Shown here in pieces: positions 53,281 to 61,432 of a DNA stretch of 64,000 nucleotides; the first letter of the stretch is position 1, and every line of letters begins with the position of its first letter. The notes under the pieces were generated by a model. It saw nothing but the letters and a program-made list of their open reading frames with translations. It had not been told where the DNA came from and ran no database searches. Source of the stretch: Nocardia africana NBRC 100379 (GTDB taxonomy: Bacteria; Actinomycetota; Actinomycetes; Mycobacteriales; Mycobacteriaceae). The position numbers were made by a program, and so were the translations under genes. The stretch covers positions 1 to 64,000 of the forward strand of contig NZ_BDAV01000021.1 of assembly GCF_001612635.1 (NCBI RefSeq), given 5' to 3'.

Positions 53281-53312
53281 ACGGCCCGCCTTCCTCACGG
53301 AAGGCGGGCCGT
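53281..53312. terminator. Bidirectional hairpin
   Basis: ACGGCCCGCCTTCC (53281-53294) and GGAAGGCGGGCCGT (53299-53312), perfect 14-bp stem, TCAC loop, between the convergent secreted-protein and NRDE genes. Confidence 0.75.
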
Positions 53313-53325
53313 TGTCGTTGCGGGG

Positions 53326-54219
53326 TCAGTTCGTGTGCATGCGTAGCTGCCCGGTGTAGCTCACCTCGCCGAGCGGTGTTCCGAATTCGGCGAAGGACCG
53401 TTCGGCGATCTCGAAACGTCCGTCCTCGCGGACCAGAAGCACTGTGCTGCAGCGGGTTCCGTGCCAGTCGTTGGCGACGAAGCGGGCCGATACCGAGCGT
53501 TCCTGATCCGGCGACAATCCGGTGTGCGGGAGTTCGGCATCGGGCGCGATGGTGCGGTCGGCCAGAACGTCGAAGTAGTCGGCCACCGCCGGTGATCCGA
53601 CCACCGCGCCCAGCGCGCGCACGCCGTCGCGCACCTTCGGCCACGCTGTGGCACCGGTGTCGGTGTGCACGCCGCCGTCTGCGGCGCCCTCGGCGCCGGC
53701 CGTGCGACGATCCGTGATGCCGGTAGGTCGTTCGGAGCCGGGTGTGGCCGAGCCGAGCAGGGCGGCATTGGACAGCCCGTGCACTCCGGGCGCAAGAGCC
53801 AGCGGAGTGGCGCCGCTGCGATTGCTGTGCCACCACAGCGTCTCCAGGTCGGAGACGATCAGGTTGTAGCCGTTGTAGTCGTCCGGATCGGCCGCGGTGG
53901 TGCGAACGAACTTCTCCGGGGCAGCGGAGCCGGTCAGATAGTCCATCAGCAGGGCGCCACGGGAGCGGGCGTCGGTGCGCTTCTCGGCCGGGCCCCGCAC
54001 GTTGGTGACGGTCGCGAATCGAGCGGCCTCGGGGACGATCCCCAGCCAGGTGCCCGGCACGCCGTTCGGCGCTCCGAGATCACGCCCGGCCAGCAGGTTC
54101 GGCCGCTCCGGCCACCAGCGCATCGATTCGGTTGGGCGCGTGTAGAACTCGTCCCGATTGGCCGCGACGATCAGCCGATACTCCGGATGCGCGCGCCACC
54201 CGATCAACACCAGACACAT
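53326..54219 (-). CDS. NRDE/TANGO2-family protein
   Basis: A 297-residue soluble protein. It begins MCLVLIGWRAHPEYRLIVAANRDEFYTRPT, with the NRDE motif that names the family and an initial Cys as possible nucleophile after Met removal. TWLGI and NVRGPAEKRTDARSRGALL follow. TANGO2-type proteins are found in bacteria and eukaryotes; a role in heme or lipid handling has been proposed, unproven here. It is convergent with paralogue 3. Confidence 0.85.
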   Translation of the reverse strand: MCLVLIGWRAHPEYRLIVAANRDEFYTRPTESMRWWPERPNLLAGRDLGAPNGVPGTWLGIVPEAARFATVTNVRGPAEKRTDARSRGALLMDYLTGSAAPEKFVRTTAADPDDYNGYNLIVSDLETLWWHSNRSGATPLALAPGVHGLSNAALLGSATPGSERPTGITDRRTAGAEGAADGGVHTDTGATAWPKVRDGVRALGAVVGSPAVADYFDVLADRTIAPDAELPHTGLSPDQERSVSARFVANDWHGTRCSTVLLVREDGRFEIAERSFAEFGTPLGEVSYTGQLRMHTN

Positions 54220-54279
54220 GACTCCAGCATGCCCCAGGCGACATCGGAGGCGGCGTCGCGTGCGGCGGCCGCTCGCGGA

Positions 54280-54507
54280 TCAGGCCGGAATGCTGGGCGG
54301 GTAGCAATCCGCGGTCTTCGGGCCGCCCGACAGCGACTGGAGAATGCAGCCCAGGTTGATCTGACTGCTGCCGGAGGAAAGACCCGCGGTATCGGACGCG
54401 GCCACTGTATCGGCTGCCGGGGCGGTCGTCGCCGATGCGATGGGGACGGCGACGAGAAGTGAACTGGCGCAGAGCAAACCGGCGGTGAAGGGCTTCGTGG
54501 TGAACAT
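54280..54507 (-). CDS. Small secreted protein with two cysteines
   Basis: A 75-residue protein with a signal peptide (MFTTKPFTAGLLCASSLLVA) cleaved near ASATTA. The mature ~50 residues contain two Cys (NLGCILQS and TADCYPPS) that could form one disulfide. The ATG follows GAAGGA by eight bases. No family recognised. It lies between the NRDE gene and the protease gene on the same strand. Confidence 0.6.
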   Translation of the reverse strand: MFTTKPFTAGLLCASSLLVAVPIASATTAPAADTVAASDTAGLSSGSSQINLGCILQSLSGGPKTADCYPPSIPA

Positions 54508-54601
54508 GCGTGCGATCCTTCCAGCAGGCAGTTCGGAGAAGGATCCCCCAATTGCGCTGCCCCGCGCGCTCGGGGCACACCGGTTCCCGGCGCGGAGACG
54601 A

Positions 54602-54631
54602 CGAAGGCCCGGCATCGCTGCCGGGCCTTCG
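54602..54631 (-). terminator. Hairpin after first S1 protease
   Basis: CGAAGGCCCGGCA (54602-54614) and TGCCGGGCCTTCG (54619-54631), perfect 13-bp stem, TCGC loop, 16 bp past the protease stop. Confidence 0.7.
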
Positions 54632-54647
54632 ACGATGCTCGAAGTGC

Positions 54648-55994
54648 TCAGTTGGTGCGAACCCGCAGCCCCGGGTTGTCGGAGAGCACCTGGTTCACCG
54701 GCTGCGCGAACAGCTGGGGCGCGTCACCGGTCAGGGCGCCGATCAGGTTCGGGATCTCGCAGATCGGATAGTCGGCCACCGAGGAGGCGCTGGAGATGCC
54801 CAGGGCCATGGTGCCGGTGACGATCGGGCCGCCCGAATCACCCGGCAGCGCACAGATGTTCGCCGAGAAGGCCTGGGTCAGGTCGCGGTCACCGACCTGC
54901 ACGGTCTGATCCACCGCGTTGACCACGCCGCAGCTGAAGCCGGTGCGCGAACCCGACTTGCAGACCGGGGCGCCGACGACGGGATCGGCCACACCGGTGA
55001 TCGCGATCGGCGCGGCACCGGGGACCCGGACCAGGTTGTTGGCGAAGCGATCCCGGCTGCCGGCATCGATCGAGACGATCGAGTAGTCCTGGTTGCCCAG
55101 AATCGACTTCTGGAACGAGCCCAGCTGGGCGCCGATGTGGTTGCCCGGCAGCAGTTCGAACATGCCCGGCGCGTTCGCGGTACCGGCGGCCGGAATGTTC
55201 GGATCGCAGTGTCCGGCAGTGATGTTCACCGGGTTGCCGTTGCGGTCCTCACCGTTGAACCCGGTGGAGCAGACCAGCTGCATCTTGCCCGCCACCGAGG
55301 CGTAGGAATCGCCGCCCGCGCGGGGCGCGTTCGGCTGCTCGGCGGCAACCGGCTTCACCTGCGGGTCCGACTCCGGCGGGCCGACCGGCGGAGCGGCCAT
55401 CACGATCACGTGCGCCGGGTCGACGAAGCCCGGCATCGGCACGCCGGCCTTGTCCACGCGCACCGCGATGCTGTTGTTGACGGTATCGATCACGACGCCG
55501 CGCACGGCCTGCACGACGGCCTCGGGCTGGCCCGAGAGCCACTGCTGGAAGGCGTTCTTCTCGCTGCGCAGGACGGTCTGGCTCTTGGCCACGTCCTTCA
55601 CGCCGAATCCGGCGTCCTGAGCGGCCTTCTTCGCCTCGTCGAGGCCCTGGCCCGGAGCCAGCGCCACCACGGCCTTGCCGGCGTCGTCGAGCCACGCGCC
55701 CGCGAACGCCTGCGGGAACTGACGCTGCGCGGTGGCCGTGAAGGCCGCCACGTGCTGCGCCACATCGGCGCGGTGCAGGTACTCCTCCGGCGAGATCTTC
55801 AGATCGCGCTGCACGGCCGCGACCAGATCGGCAGGCAGGTTCGGGGCCGGGGCGGGCGCGGGGTCCGCGGACGAGGTCGCCGCGAGCGGCCCGAGAACCA
55901 GAACCGCCGCCGAGGCGGCGACGGCCGCGCTGCGGAGACGGGTGCGCGGGGCACGTCCCGCGGCGGACGAAAGTCGGATGCGTGGCAGGAGCAT
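54648..55994 (-). CDS. Secreted S1 serine protease with propeptide
   Basis: A 448-residue extracellular chymotrypsin-fold protease of the streptogrisin/alpha-lytic type. The signal peptide ends near TSSADPA; a pro-domain (~50-205, ISPEEYLHRADVAQ, FAGAWLDD) follows. The mature domain has catalytic His (NITAGHCDPN), Asp (NQDYSIVSID) and Ser387 (LPGDSGGPIV), with Cys pairs as in streptogrisins. ATG 55994 lacks a ribosome site but sits six bases after a TATAGT box, so it is likely leaderless. It is a paralogue of the protease at 56161. Confidence 0.9.
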   Translation of the reverse strand: MLLPRIRLSSAAGRAPRTRLRSAAVAASAAVLVLGPLAATSSADPAPAPAPNLPADLVAAVQRDLKISPEEYLHRADVAQHVAAFTATAQRQFPQAFAGAWLDDAGKAVVALAPGQGLDEAKKAAQDAGFGVKDVAKSQTVLRSEKNAFQQWLSGQPEAVVQAVRGVVIDTVNNSIAVRVDKAGVPMPGFVDPAHVIVMAAPPVGPPESDPQVKPVAAEQPNAPRAGGDSYASVAGKMQLVCSTGFNGEDRNGNPVNITAGHCDPNIPAAGTANAPGMFELLPGNHIGAQLGSFQKSILGNQDYSIVSIDAGSRDRFANNLVRVPGAAPIAITGVADPVVGAPVCKSGSRTGFSCGVVNAVDQTVQVGDRDLTQAFSANICALPGDSGGPIVTGTMALGISSASSVADYPICEIPNLIGALTGDAPQLFAQPVNQVLSDNPGLRVRTN

Positions 55995-56000
55995 GAGGCG

Positions 56001-56006
56001 ACTATA
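56001..56006 (-). promoter_or_regulatory. -10 box of the first S1 protease
   Basis: On the minus strand TATAGT ends six bases before the ATG at 55994. A leaderless transcript is inferred. Confidence 0.5.
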
Positions 56007-56103
56007 TGGGGTTTGCGCGACTATGCCTACTTGTCGCGGACTTTGGCCGAACTCACACCCGGCATACCGGAAATCGATACCCGCTGTTCACCCGGTCCGT
56101 ATC

Positions 56104-56147
56104 GCGCCGAGGGGCACGTTCGCTCCGGCGAACGTGCCCCTCGGCGC
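56104..56147 (-). terminator. Strong hairpin after second S1 protease
   Basis: A perfect 20-bp stem (56104-56123 with 56128-56147; core GAGGGGCACGTTCGC) and TCCG tetraloop, 14 bp past the protease stop, the strongest terminator in the window. Confidence 0.75.
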
Positions 56148-56160
56148 AGTGGAAGGATCG

Positions 56161-57552
56161 TCAGCCCACGTTCGGGCGGGTACGCACGGTGATGCCAGCG
56201 CCCAGGCCGCCACCCGAATTGGCGTCGATATCGCTGAGGATCTGCCGGATCGGGATGCCCAGCGTGGCGGTGCCGCCGTACTGCGCCAGATCCATGTTGG
56301 CGGCCTTGCAATCGGGTGCGTCGGCGGCGTTGGAGCCGCTGGTGATACCCAGGGCCAGGGTGCCCGAGACGATCGCCCCGCCGCTGTCGCCACCGAGGGT
56401 GCACGCCGAGCTGGCGAAGCCGCGCACGGTCTTGGATTCGCCCGCGGCGGTGAACAGCGCCGTCTCGACCCGGTCGGCCACCACGAATCCGCAGGTGAAG
56501 GTGGACGACTGCCCCGACTTACAGATCGGGGCGCCGGTGATCGGCTCGGCGATTCCGGTCAGCGTGAGGGTGGTGCCGTTGGCGCCGCGCACCAGGGGCT
56601 GATCCATGCCGGCGGTGATCGCCCGCTCGTTGAGCTTGATCACCGAGTAGTCCAGTCCGGTGCTGCCGCCCAGCTGCGCCTTCACGAAGGTGCCGAACTG
56701 CGGGCTGGCCTTCAGGTTGCGCACGTTCGGCAGGTAGACCCCGGCCTCGGAGTTGTCCTTGCCCACATTCGGATCACAGTGTCCGGCACTGATATTCAGC
56801 GCGTTGCCGGCGGCGTCGATGCTGTTGAAGCCGAAGGAGCAGACGTCGACCGACTTCAGCGCGGAATCGTCGAGGGAGGTGGGAGCGCTGATGTAGGTGT
56901 CACCGGCCATCGGGCGGTGCTCGACCGGGCCGCCGCCGTCGGGTGAGAGCACGACCTTGATGTTGGCGATCAGCGTCGGAAGGTTCAGCAGGTGACCGGC
57001 CGGGGTGTTCGCGACGCTCAGCACCAGCTGGCTGTTCAGGAAATCGATGGCGACCGAATTGATTCCGGCCGACAGTTCCCGCGGCAGCCCGCCGATCCAC
57101 TTGACCAGCTGGTCCAGCGAGCTCTCCAAGTTGTCCGCCGAAATCGGCGCCAGGCGCGTCTGATAGCCGGCGGAGTTGGCGATGCGCGCGGCGTCGATCG
57201 AGGTCACCGCCATCACCGGCTTGCCGTCGGCGCCGAGCCACGCCCCGGCGAAGGCCTCCGGGTGTGAGGAGCGGAATTCGCGGGCGTAGTCGCGCAACTG
57301 CTGAGCACGGGCGGCGCGGTCCAGATACTCCGAGGGCGACATCTTCAGATCGCGGCCGATGGCCTGCACCAGTTCGGGGGGTAGCTTGTCGGCCGCCGAC
57401 TGGACCGGCGCCGGATCGGCGAGCGCGGGCGATGTGGCGATCCACGGGCCGAGAAGGAGAGCCGAAGCGAGGGCGACAGCAGCAGTTTTCACCGACGCGC
57501 GTGCCACCGAGGCGCGTCCGACCGTGGCGCGACGCGCCGCCAACTTGCGCAT
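56161..57552 (-). CDS. Secreted S1 serine protease, paralogue
   Basis: A 463-residue enzyme with the same plan as the gene at 54648. Signal peptide ending near SPALADPA, pro-domain (MSPSEYLDRAARAQQ, FAGAWLGADGKPV), catalytic His (NISAGHCDPN), Asp (STGLDYSVIKL) and Ser (LGGDSGGAIV). The ATG follows GAAGGGA. The pair arose by duplication; they differ in insert loops, so substrates may differ. Confidence 0.9.
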   Translation of the reverse strand: MRKLAARRATVGRASVARASVKTAAVALASALLLGPWIATSPALADPAPVQSAADKLPPELVQAIGRDLKMSPSEYLDRAARAQQLRDYAREFRSSHPEAFAGAWLGADGKPVMAVTSIDAARIANSAGYQTRLAPISADNLESSLDQLVKWIGGLPRELSAGINSVAIDFLNSQLVLSVANTPAGHLLNLPTLIANIKVVLSPDGGGPVEHRPMAGDTYISAPTSLDDSALKSVDVCSFGFNSIDAAGNALNISAGHCDPNVGKDNSEAGVYLPNVRNLKASPQFGTFVKAQLGGSTGLDYSVIKLNERAITAGMDQPLVRGANGTTLTLTGIAEPITGAPICKSGQSSTFTCGFVVADRVETALFTAAGESKTVRGFASSACTLGGDSGGAIVSGTLALGITSGSNAADAPDCKAANMDLAQYGGTATLGIPIRQILSDIDANSGGGLGAGITVRTRPNVG

Positions 57553-57734
57553 GGAGTCCCTTCGTCAGGCACATATGTGCCGGCCACCCGTGGGCGGTAA
57601 ACCATTGGGTGGCAACAGCCCTCGACCATCAAACAGACCGCTCGCCCGGTGTGAGGTCCGGTACGACCGGTCAGCGCATCACTTTAGGGCACAACGGCGC
57701 GAGTTTCGCTACGAAATCATCACGGAGTTGGGGA

Positions 57735-58877
57735 CTAGGAGAACTGCAGGGCCGGCGGCAGCGGCAATCCCGGCACCGGTTCCAGACCGTTGGGCGTGGT
57801 CGTGGTGGTGCGCGGGGTGGTCGTGGGCCGTTGCCACGTGGTGGTCCCCGGCGTCGGGGTCGGGGCCGGAGTCACGGTCGGCGGCGGTGGTGGCGGAGGC
57901 GGGGTGGTGGTCGTCTCCGTCGGTGTCTCGGTGTACTCCCGCGGCGCGGGTTCCGGCGCGACGGCGGACGGCGGGGGTGGTGCGACCGTCGTCGTCACCG
58001 GCAGCGTGGGGGCGTCCGCCCGGCCGGAAACCCCGGTCGTGGGGGCCGGAGTGGCGGCGTCGTCGCGCAGCAGCAGCGCGGCCACGATCCCACCGAGGAC
58101 CAGACCGGCGGTAGCCGCGGCCGCGGCGATGAGCAGCGGGGTGCGTCGATTGCGCTTGGTTTCGCCCGGTGGTGTTTCCGCGGGGGCGGCGACGGTGGCC
58201 GCGACGGTCATGGCGGCGGGCTCCGGCTCGGGCGCGGATTCGGCGGTGGGCATCGCCGCCGAATAGGCCTGGACCGTACTGTCGGAGGCCTGGACCGCGG
58301 GCAGCACGTCGGTGACCACCAGCGCGTTCTCGGCGCCGGCCGGATCGGGCGGGGTGGTCCCGGCCGGGGTGGCGAGCACAGCTGCCAGGGCCGCGCGGGC
58401 CGCATCGCGAGCATGACCGCGGTTGTCGTCGGACGCGGGCAGGTCCGCCTCGCTGACCAGGACCACCGAGCGCAGGCCCAGGTAGTCGAGGGCCTCGCGC
58501 AAACCGCGCACATAGTCGGCCGGCCAGTCGCCGGGATGGGTGGCGTAGAACTCGGCCGGGCCGCTCAGATGTTCGGCGGCCAGGTTGATCAGGCAGAAGA
58601 TCGCGGTCGCCACCAGATCCTCGGCGCGGTAGGCCTCCCCGTCGTCGACGGTGATGCCGGCGGGATCGCCGACCGCGCGGACGAACGCGGTGATCGAGTG
58701 GGTATGTCCGGGTGGCGCCTCACCACCGAGCGCGGTATCACCCTCGTCGGACATGTGCAGCACCGACTCGCGCGTGATGTACAGGGGTTCGGGCGTCTCG
58801 TCGGCTTCGCCACCGCTGGTGACGATCGCCGCGATGCATTCGTCCTCGGCGATCCGCAGGCCCACCCCTGTGGCCAT
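57735..58877 (-). CDS. Truncated Hsp70-like protein with membrane anchor and Pro/Thr tail
   Basis: A 380-residue protein. Residues 1-~165 resemble the first lobe of the Hsp70-like protein at 61433 (compare ITVDDGEAYRAEDLVATAI and GDWPADYVRGLREALDYLGLRSVVLVSEAD with PAWWPAHIVEAQRRALDRAGAEAVVLVAEP). The second lobe is missing, so it cannot form a normal ATPase site. A basic stretch, one transmembrane helix (~240-265) and an external Pro/Thr-rich tail follow. ATG 58877 follows GAGG by seven bases; a GTG at 58916 overlaps the upstream stop (GTGA) and would couple translation. Last of the leftward three-gene cluster. Confidence 0.68.
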   Translation of the reverse strand: MATGVGLRIAEDECIAAIVTSGGEADETPEPLYITRESVLHMSDEGDTALGGEAPPGHTHSITAFVRAVGDPAGITVDDGEAYRAEDLVATAIFCLINLAAEHLSGPAEFYATHPGDWPADYVRGLREALDYLGLRSVVLVSEADLPASDDNRGHARDAARAALAAVLATPAGTTPPDPAGAENALVVTDVLPAVQASDSTVQAYSAAMPTAESAPEPEPAAMTVAATVAAPAETPPGETKRNRRTPLLIAAAAATAGLVLGGIVAALLLRDDAATPAPTTGVSGRADAPTLPVTTTVAPPPPSAVAPEPAPREYTETPTETTTTPPPPPPPPTVTPAPTPTPGTTTWQRPTTTPRTTTTTPNGLEPVPGLPLPPALQFS

Positions 58878-58912
58878 TCCCATACCTCGCTTCGGTGTCT
58901 CGAGCGCGCCGA

Positions 58913-61426
58913 TCACACGAGTAGCGAACCGTGTCCCATTGCGCGGAGCATCGACAATAACTCCGAGCGCGATCCGGCTCCGATTCGACGCCGGATCCGC
59001 GCGACATGATGCTCCACCGTCTTCGCGGAGATGTACAGCCGAGCGCCGATTTCACGATAGGTCAGGCCCAGCAGCACCAGTTCGGCCACCTCGCGCTCGC
59101 GTTCACTGAGCACCGAGGCGGCCGCGGGTTCGGGGGTCGCGGTGCGCGGGGCGGCCGGCGTCCGCTCGGGCGCGGCCGAGGGCCGGGAGCCGGTGCGGAC
59201 CGTACGGGCCAGTTTCAGCAGGGCCGTCGCGGTGGCGGGATCGCCGGCGCTCAACGCCGCCTCACTGGCCAGCCGGGCGGCGTCCCAGACCATGCCGATC
59301 GCGGCCAGCCGTCGCACCGCGGCCGTCACCTGATCCTCGGCGACCTCGCCGCGCAGCACCAGCACCCAGGTGCGTCCCGCGTCGGCGAGAATCGCGGCAT
59401 GCGGATCACCCGCCTGCGCGGCGGTTTTCAGCAGTCGTGCGGGCGGCATCAGTTCGTCGGGGCGCTCGTGCGCGATCGCGGCCTGAATCTCGTACCAGTG
59501 GAACACATTCGCCCAGGCGGGGGGATTTCCCGCACTGCGCAACACATCTCGTGCCGCTTCGACCAAGCGGGTTATCCGTTCCTGCTCGCCGAGGCGGATG
59601 GCGGCCAGCCACAGCTCACCGATCGGCAGCAGCGCGGGCAGATCGGCGTCGACCTCGTCGAACGTCGGGTACGCGGCCTCCCAGGCGCGCAACAGGACGC
59701 CGTGGTCACCCGCGCGGCGGGCCAGGCCGACCAGGACACCGTGCGCGAGCAGGCGATCCCGCGGGGGCAGGGCGGTGGTGTCGACGGACGCGACCGTTTT
59801 GGCGGCGGTCTGTTCGTCGCCGCCGAGCATCGCCGTCCATGCCGTCAGCACCCGGATCTGCGGATCGTGGGGATCGGTGCCGCGCAGGGCGTCGGCGGCG
59901 CGGCGGGGTTCGCCCATGCTCAGGCACAGCAGGGTCGCGAGCGCGACCGGCGCGCACGGCAGCATGCGATCCTCCGGTGCCGCGGTGCGGGTCAGCTGGA
60001 TCAGCGCGGCCGCGGCCGACGTTGCGGCACTGCGGGATTCGCCGGTGATGCTCTGCGCCAGTGCGGTGGCGAAGCGTCCGGTGCGGGCATTGGATTCCGT
60101 GGGCGGCCACTGTGCCGCCGAACCCGACACCGCCTGCGCGTCGCCGACCGCTCCGGCGAGATGGAAGACCGCCGCGGCGGTCGCCCAGTCGGCGCCGGTG
60201 CGGGCGGTGCCGAGCCAGGCGTACAGCTGCACCGCCCGGCCGATCAGCCCCCGGCGGGCTTGGACACTCGCGCAGATCCGGACGGCGGCGGCAAGCTCCG
60301 CGGGTTCGGCATCGGTGCGCGCGAGTACGGGTTCGGCCAGGCGCAAGGCGGATTCGTCGTCACCGGCGAGTGCGGCCGCGGTGGCCCGCGGGACGGCGAT
60401 CCGCTGCGCCTCGTAACCGCTGGCCACGGCGGCGGTGTAGTAGCGACCGGCCTCGGTGCCCGCGTGTGTGGCTGCCGCGCAGAGGAATTCGGCCAGCCGC
60501 TCGTCACGGACTCCGGATTCCGCGAGCTGCAAGGCCGTGTGGTCGCGCAGGAGCCCGGCGTCGAGGCGGGCGGTGAGCAGGCGGCGCTGAATCGAAACGA
60601 ACCGGCGTTCGCCGACCAGGGTGCGCAGCGGCTCGATGGCCGAACTCAGCACCAGGTCGGCGTCGGTGATCAGGGCCCCGGCGCGGGCCCGGTCGACGAG
60701 TCCGACCGCCGTCGTCTCGTCGGTGCCGAGCACCTCGGCCAGCTCACCGGGATCGAGGCCGGCGCCGGTGGTGGCGACCGTCAGCACCTCGAGCAACTGT
60801 GGTTCGGTGTCGTCGAGAAGCGTTCGCGCCCACGAGGTTACGGCCTTGTCGACCGCCTCGATTCCGCCCTCCAGCCGGGTGGCGCAGGCCGCGGTGAGGG
60901 CAGCCACCACGCCACCGGGGATGCCGCCGGTGTGCCGGTGAATATGGTCGGCGACCGGGCGCGGCACGGTCATCCCCAATTCGCGGGCGAACGGGGCGAT
61001 ATCGGCGGTGCCCAGCGGCCGGAGTTCGATCACCCGGCCGCGCCGCGACACCGCGTCCGCCAGGGCGCGCAGGGCGGTGTCGTGCGGTTGCGGCCGGGTC
61101 GCGACGATGATCGTGCGCGAATCCGATTCCACGGCGGCGCACAGCTTCTCCAGCTGTAGCTGGTCGAGGGTGTGGGCGTCGTCGACGACCACCGCGGCGC
61201 GGGTGTCCGGCGGCGTGGTCGTGGCACTCACATCGTCGAAACAGCCGATGCCGCTGCCGCGCAGGCGATTCCGGATGGCCGCGAGCAGCGCGGACTTCCC
61301 GGTCCCGCACCGTCCCCGGATCAGGTAGACGAGCGGATCCGGCGAGTCCGAATCCAGTTCCCGAAGAATCTCCCGCGCGCCCGGAAGGGCGCCGAATGCG
61401 ACCGCGAGGTTGCCGACCACTGTCAC
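58913..61426 (-). CDS. iniR: LAL-type LuxR regulator (IniR homologue)
   Basis: An 837-residue ATPase-regulator. Walker A GRCGTGKS (38-45), Walker B VVVDDAHTL (79-87), a long helical middle, and a C-terminal LuxR HTH (LSEREREVAELVLLGLTYREIGARLYIS). Length and position match M. tuberculosis Rv0339c (832 aa), which lies between Rv0338c and iniB and has been reported to control iniBAC. It is 6 bp downstream of the Hsp70-like gene (TGA-GGATCG-GTG) and overlaps the next gene's possible start. It probably senses an envelope-stress signal and activates the divergent iniB. Confidence 0.82.
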   Translation of the reverse strand: MTVVGNLAVAFGALPGAREILRELDSDSPDPLVYLIRGRCGTGKSALLAAIRNRLRGSGIGCFDDVSATTTPPDTRAAVVVDDAHTLDQLQLEKLCAAVESDSRTIIVATRPQPHDTALRALADAVSRRGRVIELRPLGTADIAPFARELGMTVPRPVADHIHRHTGGIPGGVVAALTAACATRLEGGIEAVDKAVTSWARTLLDDTEPQLLEVLTVATTGAGLDPGELAEVLGTDETTAVGLVDRARAGALITDADLVLSSAIEPLRTLVGERRFVSIQRRLLTARLDAGLLRDHTALQLAESGVRDERLAEFLCAAATHAGTEAGRYYTAAVASGYEAQRIAVPRATAAALAGDDESALRLAEPVLARTDAEPAELAAAVRICASVQARRGLIGRAVQLYAWLGTARTGADWATAAAVFHLAGAVGDAQAVSGSAAQWPPTESNARTGRFATALAQSITGESRSAATSAAAALIQLTRTAAPEDRMLPCAPVALATLLCLSMGEPRRAADALRGTDPHDPQIRVLTAWTAMLGGDEQTAAKTVASVDTTALPPRDRLLAHGVLVGLARRAGDHGVLLRAWEAAYPTFDEVDADLPALLPIGELWLAAIRLGEQERITRLVEAARDVLRSAGNPPAWANVFHWYEIQAAIAHERPDELMPPARLLKTAAQAGDPHAAILADAGRTWVLVLRGEVAEDQVTAAVRRLAAIGMVWDAARLASEAALSAGDPATATALLKLARTVRTGSRPSAAPERTPAAPRTATPEPAAASVLSEREREVAELVLLGLTYREIGARLYISAKTVEHHVARIRRRIGAGSRSELLSMLRAMGHGSLLV

Positions 61427-61432
61427 CGATCC

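Noticed and set aside
59006..61159. 717-codon plus-strand frame opposite iniR
   Set aside because: Antisense to Walker and LuxR motifs; Gly/Arg/Gln-rich composition of a shadow frame.
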